From: DATLFP01 sp035540955 | GTDB taxonomy: Bacteria; Actinomycetota; Acidimicrobiia; Acidimicrobiales; CADCSY01 | Assembly: GCA_035540955.1 (NCBI GenBank) | Contig: DATLFP010000193.1 | Coordinates: forward strand, 1 to 16,729 | Direction: 5' to 3' | Length of the DNA: 16,729 nucleotides | Part shown: positions 14,530-16,729 of the stretch, in pieces | Position numbering within the stretch: position 1 is the stretch's first letter | Layout: each line of letters begins with the position of its first letter | Notes under the pieces: generated by a model | What the model saw: only the letters and a program-made list of their open reading frames with translations | Database searches by the model: none | Told to the model about the DNA's origin: nothing | Program-made: the position numbers and the translations under genes

Positions 14530-15353
14530 CCCTGACCGAGCCCGGTCCCTACGGCACCCTGATCGAGACGCGCCTCCGGGTCCTCACCTGGAACCTGTGG
14601 TGGCGGTTCGGTCCGTGGGAGGCGCGGGCGCCGGCGATCGAGTCGACGATCAGGGCGCTCGATCCCGACGTCGTGGCCCTGCAAGAGGTGTGGGGCGACG
14701 ACAGCACCTCGCACGCCGCCGACCTCGCCGACGCCTTCGGCTACGAGCACGTGTTCGCCAACCGGTTGGAGATCGACGGCGTGCGGTTCGGGAACGCCGT
14801 GCTGTCGCGCTGGCCCATCGCCGCGTCCGAGCACTGGCCCCTCCCGGCGCCGCCTGATGCCGAGGAGCTGCGAACGCTGGTGGTGGCCGACGTCGACGGG
14901 CCCCGGGGTCCGTTCCAGGTGTGGTGCACGCACCTCAACTGGCGGTTCGACCACAGCGAGGTGCGCCAGGAGCAGGTCCGCTACCTCTGCGAGCGGATCG
15001 CCGAGCGCACCCCCCGTCGATACCCGCCGATCCTGTGCGGCGACCTGAACGCGGCGCCCGACAGCACCGAGCTCCACCTGCTCACCGGCCGGACCTCGGT
15101 GCCGGCGCGAAAGCTCGTCTTCCACGACGCGTGGGACGTGGCGGGCGAGGGCGACGGTCACACGTGGTCGAACGACAACCCGTATGCCCGTCTCGACCTC
15201 GAGCCCTCGCGCCGCATCGACTACGTGCTCGTCGGGTGGCCGAAGGCGGGCGGCGCCGGCCATGTGGTGTCCGCGTCGGTCGTCGGCACCGAGGCCGTCG
15301 ACGGCGTGGTCCCCAGCGACCACTACGGCGTCCTCGCCGAGCTCCGCTACTGA
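14526..15353 (+). CDS. Endonuclease/exonuclease/phosphatase (EEP) fold hydrolase
   Basis: This 275-residue protein shows the ordered metal-dependent EEP motifs: 'LTWNLWW' with Asn23, 'ALQEVW' with Glu54, 'CTHLNWR' with His136, 'CGDLNAAPDS' with Asp173 and Asn175, 'RRIDYVLVG' with Asp232, and 'PSDHYGV' with Asp265-His266. All catalytic positions are present, so phosphodiester or phosphomonoester cleavage is expected. The family includes AP endonucleases, DNases, inositol phosphatases and sphingomyelinases, and the sequence does not choose among them. No signal peptide is visible. The TTG start (14526) overlaps the crotonase stop by 4 bp and is preceded by AAGGG at 14518-14522 with a short 3-base gap. 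No other start lies before the conserved 'TWNLWW' strand. Co-translation with a crotonase hints at a CoA-related or lipid-related substrate, but this is only inference. Confidence 0.87.
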   Translation: MTLTEPGPYGTLIETRLRVLTWNLWWRFGPWEARAPAIESTIRALDPDVVALQEVWGDDSTSHAADLADAFGYEHVFANRLEIDGVRFGNAVLSRWPIAASEHWPLPAPPDAEELRTLVVADVDGPRGPFQVWCTHLNWRFDHSEVRQEQVRYLCERIAERTPRRYPPILCGDLNAAPDSTELHLLTGRTSVPARKLVFHDAWDVAGEGDGHTWSNDNPYARLDLEPSRRIDYVLVGWPKAGGAGHVVSASVVGTEAVDGVVPSDHYGVLAELRY

Positions 15354-15373
15354 CTGACGGGCCCCCACCCCGG

Positions 15374-15424
15374 CGTTCTGGGACCGATCGGGTACCGCGT
15401 GCCGGCCGGATCGGTCCCAGAACG
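15374..15424. terminator. Bidirectional terminator hairpin between convergent genes
   Basis: Perfect 16-bp arms at 15374-15389 and 15409-15424 enclose 19 bases that can form an inner stem (GGTAC 15391-15395 with GTGCC 15399-15403, one G-U). It lies between the stop of the EEP gene (15353) and the stop of mscL (15433), so it can end transcription from both sides. There is no T-tract in either direction. Confidence 0.75.
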
Positions 15425-15432
15425 GCTCGGGT

Positions 15433-15840
15433 TCAGCGCGCGGCGACCTCGGTCGTGCAGAACGCGCAGCGGCGGGCGGCGACCGGGATCGACGACAGGC
15501 ACTCGGGGCAGTTCCGCGTGGTCGATTCGACGTCGGGTTCGGTCTTGCGCCGGGCCATGAGCTTGTTCACCGGGACCACCACCGCGAAGAACAGCACCGC
15601 GGCGGTGAGCACGAACCGGATGAGGGCGTCGATCACCAGCCCGTAGGCGAACACCGATCCGCTGACCGTCATGGTGTGGTCAGCGAAGCGCGCGCTGTCG
15701 CCGGGAATGGCGAGCAGCGGGCTGATGAGGCCGTCGGTGAACGCGGCGACGACGGTGGCGAAGGCGGCGCCGATGGCCACGCCGATCGCCAGGTCGACGA
15801 CGTTCCCCCGGAGGATGAACGCCTTGAAGTCCTTCACCAT
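15433..15840 (-). CDS. mscL: Large-conductance mechanosensitive channel with C-terminal zinc ribbon
   Basis: This 135-residue protein is MscL, the pentameric channel that opens under membrane tension to release solutes during osmotic downshock. The N-terminal 'KDFKAFILRGNVVDLAIGVAIGAAF' is diagnostic: an amphipathic start, then TM1 with the pore-lining G/A-rich face. A periplasmic loop spans about residues 46-66, TM2 about 67-90, and 'NKLMARRKTEPD' begins the cytoplasmic tail. The usual tail helix is replaced or extended by Cys111-x2-Cys114 and Cys125-x2-Cys128, a CPEC...CAFC zinc-ribbon pattern. ATG 15840 gives the standard MscL N-terminus; the open frame upstream runs into a repeat and is not coding. 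Its stop converges with the EEP gene. Confidence 0.92.
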   Translation of the reverse strand: MVKDFKAFILRGNVVDLAIGVAIGAAFATVVAAFTDGLISPLLAIPGDSARFADHTMTVSGSVFAYGLVIDALIRFVLTAAVLFFAVVVPVNKLMARRKTEPDVESTTRNCPECLSSIPVAARRCAFCTTEVAAR

Positions 15841-15875
15841 GGCGCCGACCGTACCGCTCGCTCTCGGAGGCCTGC

Positions 15876-15918
15876 CTTGTGGCGGTTCCTGTCGTGTGGC
15901 GAAAGAAACCGCCACAAG
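15876..15918. repeat. 43-bp interspersed palindromic element, copy 2
   Basis: Arms CTTGTGGCGGTT (15876-15887) and AACCGCCACAAG (15907-15918) pair perfectly over 12 bp. The inner segments CTGTCGT and GCGAAAG pair imperfectly around a 3-base loop. It begins 7 bases downstream of the alcohol dehydrogenase stop and sits 35 bp upstream of the mscL start, so it may end the dehydrogenase transcript. Length and internal layout match copy 1 at 8458-8500. Confidence 0.75.
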
Positions 15919-15925
15919 ATCGTGC

Positions 15926-16729
15926 TCAGTCGAAGATGATGACGTCTCGGGCGATCTCGCCGGTCTTCATGGCGTCGAAGGCCGAGTTGATCTCGGTGAG
16001 CGGGAGGCGGGCCGAGATCATGTCGTCGAGGTTGAGCTTGCCCTGGAGGTACATGTCGACGTAGCGGGGCATGTCGATGCGGAACTTGTTCGACCCCATG
16101 TTGGAGCCCTGGATCCGCTTCTCCATCAGGAACTGGAAGCCGGGGACCTCGACGTTCTGCCCGATCGGGATCATGCCGATCACGGTGGCCGTGCCACCGT
16201 TCTTGAGCATCCCGAACGCCTGCTCGGCGGCGACCTTGAGGCCGATGGCCTCGAAGGCGTGGTCGACGCCGCCGCCGGTCATCTCCACCACCGTGCCGAC
16301 GGCGTCGACGTCCTTGGCGTTCACGAGGTCCGTGGCGCCCATCGACTCGGCCAGCTTGAGCTTGGAGTCGACCATGTCGACGGCGATGATGCGGCCGGCG
16401 CCGGCGATGGCGGCGCCTTGGATGGCAGACAGGCCGACGCCGCCGCAGCCGATGACGGCGACGGTCTCGCCGGCGCGGACGGAGGCGGTGTTGAGGACGG
16501 CGCCGAGGCCGGTGGTGACGCCGCAACCGATGAGGGCGGCGCGGTCGAGGGGCATGTCGTCACGGATCTTCACGACCGCGCCCTCGTGCACGAGCATCTG
16601 CTCCGCGAACGACGACAGGTCGAGGAACTGGAAGACCGGCGCACCGTCCTTCGAGAGACGCTGGGGCTGGTCGAACGGGCGGCGGGTGCCGTCCTTCGTG
16701 CACAGGTTGGGCTTGCCGGCGATGCAGAA
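15926..16729 (-). CDS. Zinc-dependent alcohol dehydrogenase (MDR family), N-terminus off the window
   Basis: The frame is open at the right edge; 267 C-terminal residues are visible of an expected 350-380. It belongs to the medium-chain dehydrogenase/reductase superfamily, which oxidises alcohols or reduces aldehydes with NAD(P). The visible part starts inside the structural-zinc loop, with 'FCIAGKPNLC' supplying two of its cysteines (residues 2 and 10). Cys69 in 'IGCGVTTG' matches the catalytic-zinc cysteine. The Rossmann motif GCGGVG lies at 94-99, and Asp118 in 'IIAVDMV' favours NAD over NADP. The layout resembles class III-like and NDMA-dependent actinobacterial alcohol dehydrogenases, but the subtype is not resolved. 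The palindromic element lies just after its stop. It could supply an oxidation step alongside the local crotonases and esterase, which is speculative. Confidence 0.9.
   Translation of the reverse strand, partial: FCIAGKPNLCTKDGTRRPFDQPQRLSKDGAPVFQFLDLSSFAEQMLVHEGAVVKIRDDMPLDRAALIGCGVTTGLGAVLNTASVRAGETVAVIGCGGVGLSAIQGAAIAGAGRIIAVDMVDSKLKLAESMGATDLVNAKDVDAVGTVVEMTGGGVDHAFEAIGLKVAAEQAFGMLKNGGTATVIGMIPIGQNVEVPGFQFLMEKRIQGSNMGSNKFRIDMPRYVDMYLQGKLNLDDMISARLPLTEINSAFDAMKTGEIARDVIIFD

Noticed and set aside
15841..15915. 25-residue N-terminal extension of mscL
   Set aside because: It runs through the palindromic element and precedes the standard MscL N-terminus 'VKDFKAF'.
1..16729. CRISPR array, tRNA/rRNA genes, insertion sequence or prophage genes
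   Set aside because: No spaced direct repeats, RNA gene signatures, transposase, integrase or phage structural motifs were seen. The only repeats are the coding repeats and the two palindromic elements.

Overview
The window is very GC-rich DNA (roughly 70% by eye) with GTG and TTG starts, short gene overlaps and T-less terminator hairpins. Several proteins have an actinobacterial flavour: a cell-wall-binding repeat protein, 42-residue 'GYWL..ADGGVF.FGDA' repeats joined to an Rv2525c-like domain, and crotonase-fold CoA enzymes. I infer a member of the Actinomycetota, most likely class Acidimicrobiia. That is inference from protein style; there is no rRNA or other marker gene here.

Layout. Position 1-588 (+) is the 3' end of a cell-wall-binding-repeat protein. 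Position 738-7599 (+) is a three-gene operon for a branched-chain-amino-acid-type (HAAT/Liv) ABC importer in compressed form: a fused LivH-LivM permease, then a 990-residue polypeptide joining a complete MFS transporter to a LivF-like and a LivG-like ATPase, then a membrane-anchored periplasmic-binding protein. The operon ends in a perfect 15-bp hairpin. A crotonase (7672-8436, +) follows. Then come minus-strand genes: a SAM methyltransferase (8528-about 9214), a secreted repeat plus glycoside-hydrolase-like protein (9163-10815), an MFS exporter-like protein (10961-12136) and a type-B carboxylesterase (12175-13707). Divergent from the esterase, with only 18 bp between the start codons, are a second crotonase (13726-14529, +) and an endonuclease/exonuclease/phosphatase-fold protein (14526-15353, +). 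The window closes with minus-strand mscL carrying a C-terminal zinc ribbon (15433-15840) and the 3' two-thirds or so of a zinc-dependent alcohol dehydrogenase (15926-16729).

How the parts may work together. The Liv-type importer, two crotonases, an esterase and an alcohol dehydrogenase would suit uptake and oxidation of organic acids, esters or CoA-linked compounds. No single pathway can be named, and the transporter substrate is unknown.

The most notable items are the MFS-LivF-LivG triple fusion inside an ABC importer operon; a 43-bp dispersed palindromic element present twice (8458-8500 and 15876-15918); a mini-ORF with its own Shine-Dalgarno that ends on the TTG start of the permease gene; a second ATPase with a degenerate ABC signature; and a methyltransferase whose conserved N-terminus has no ordinary start codon nearby.
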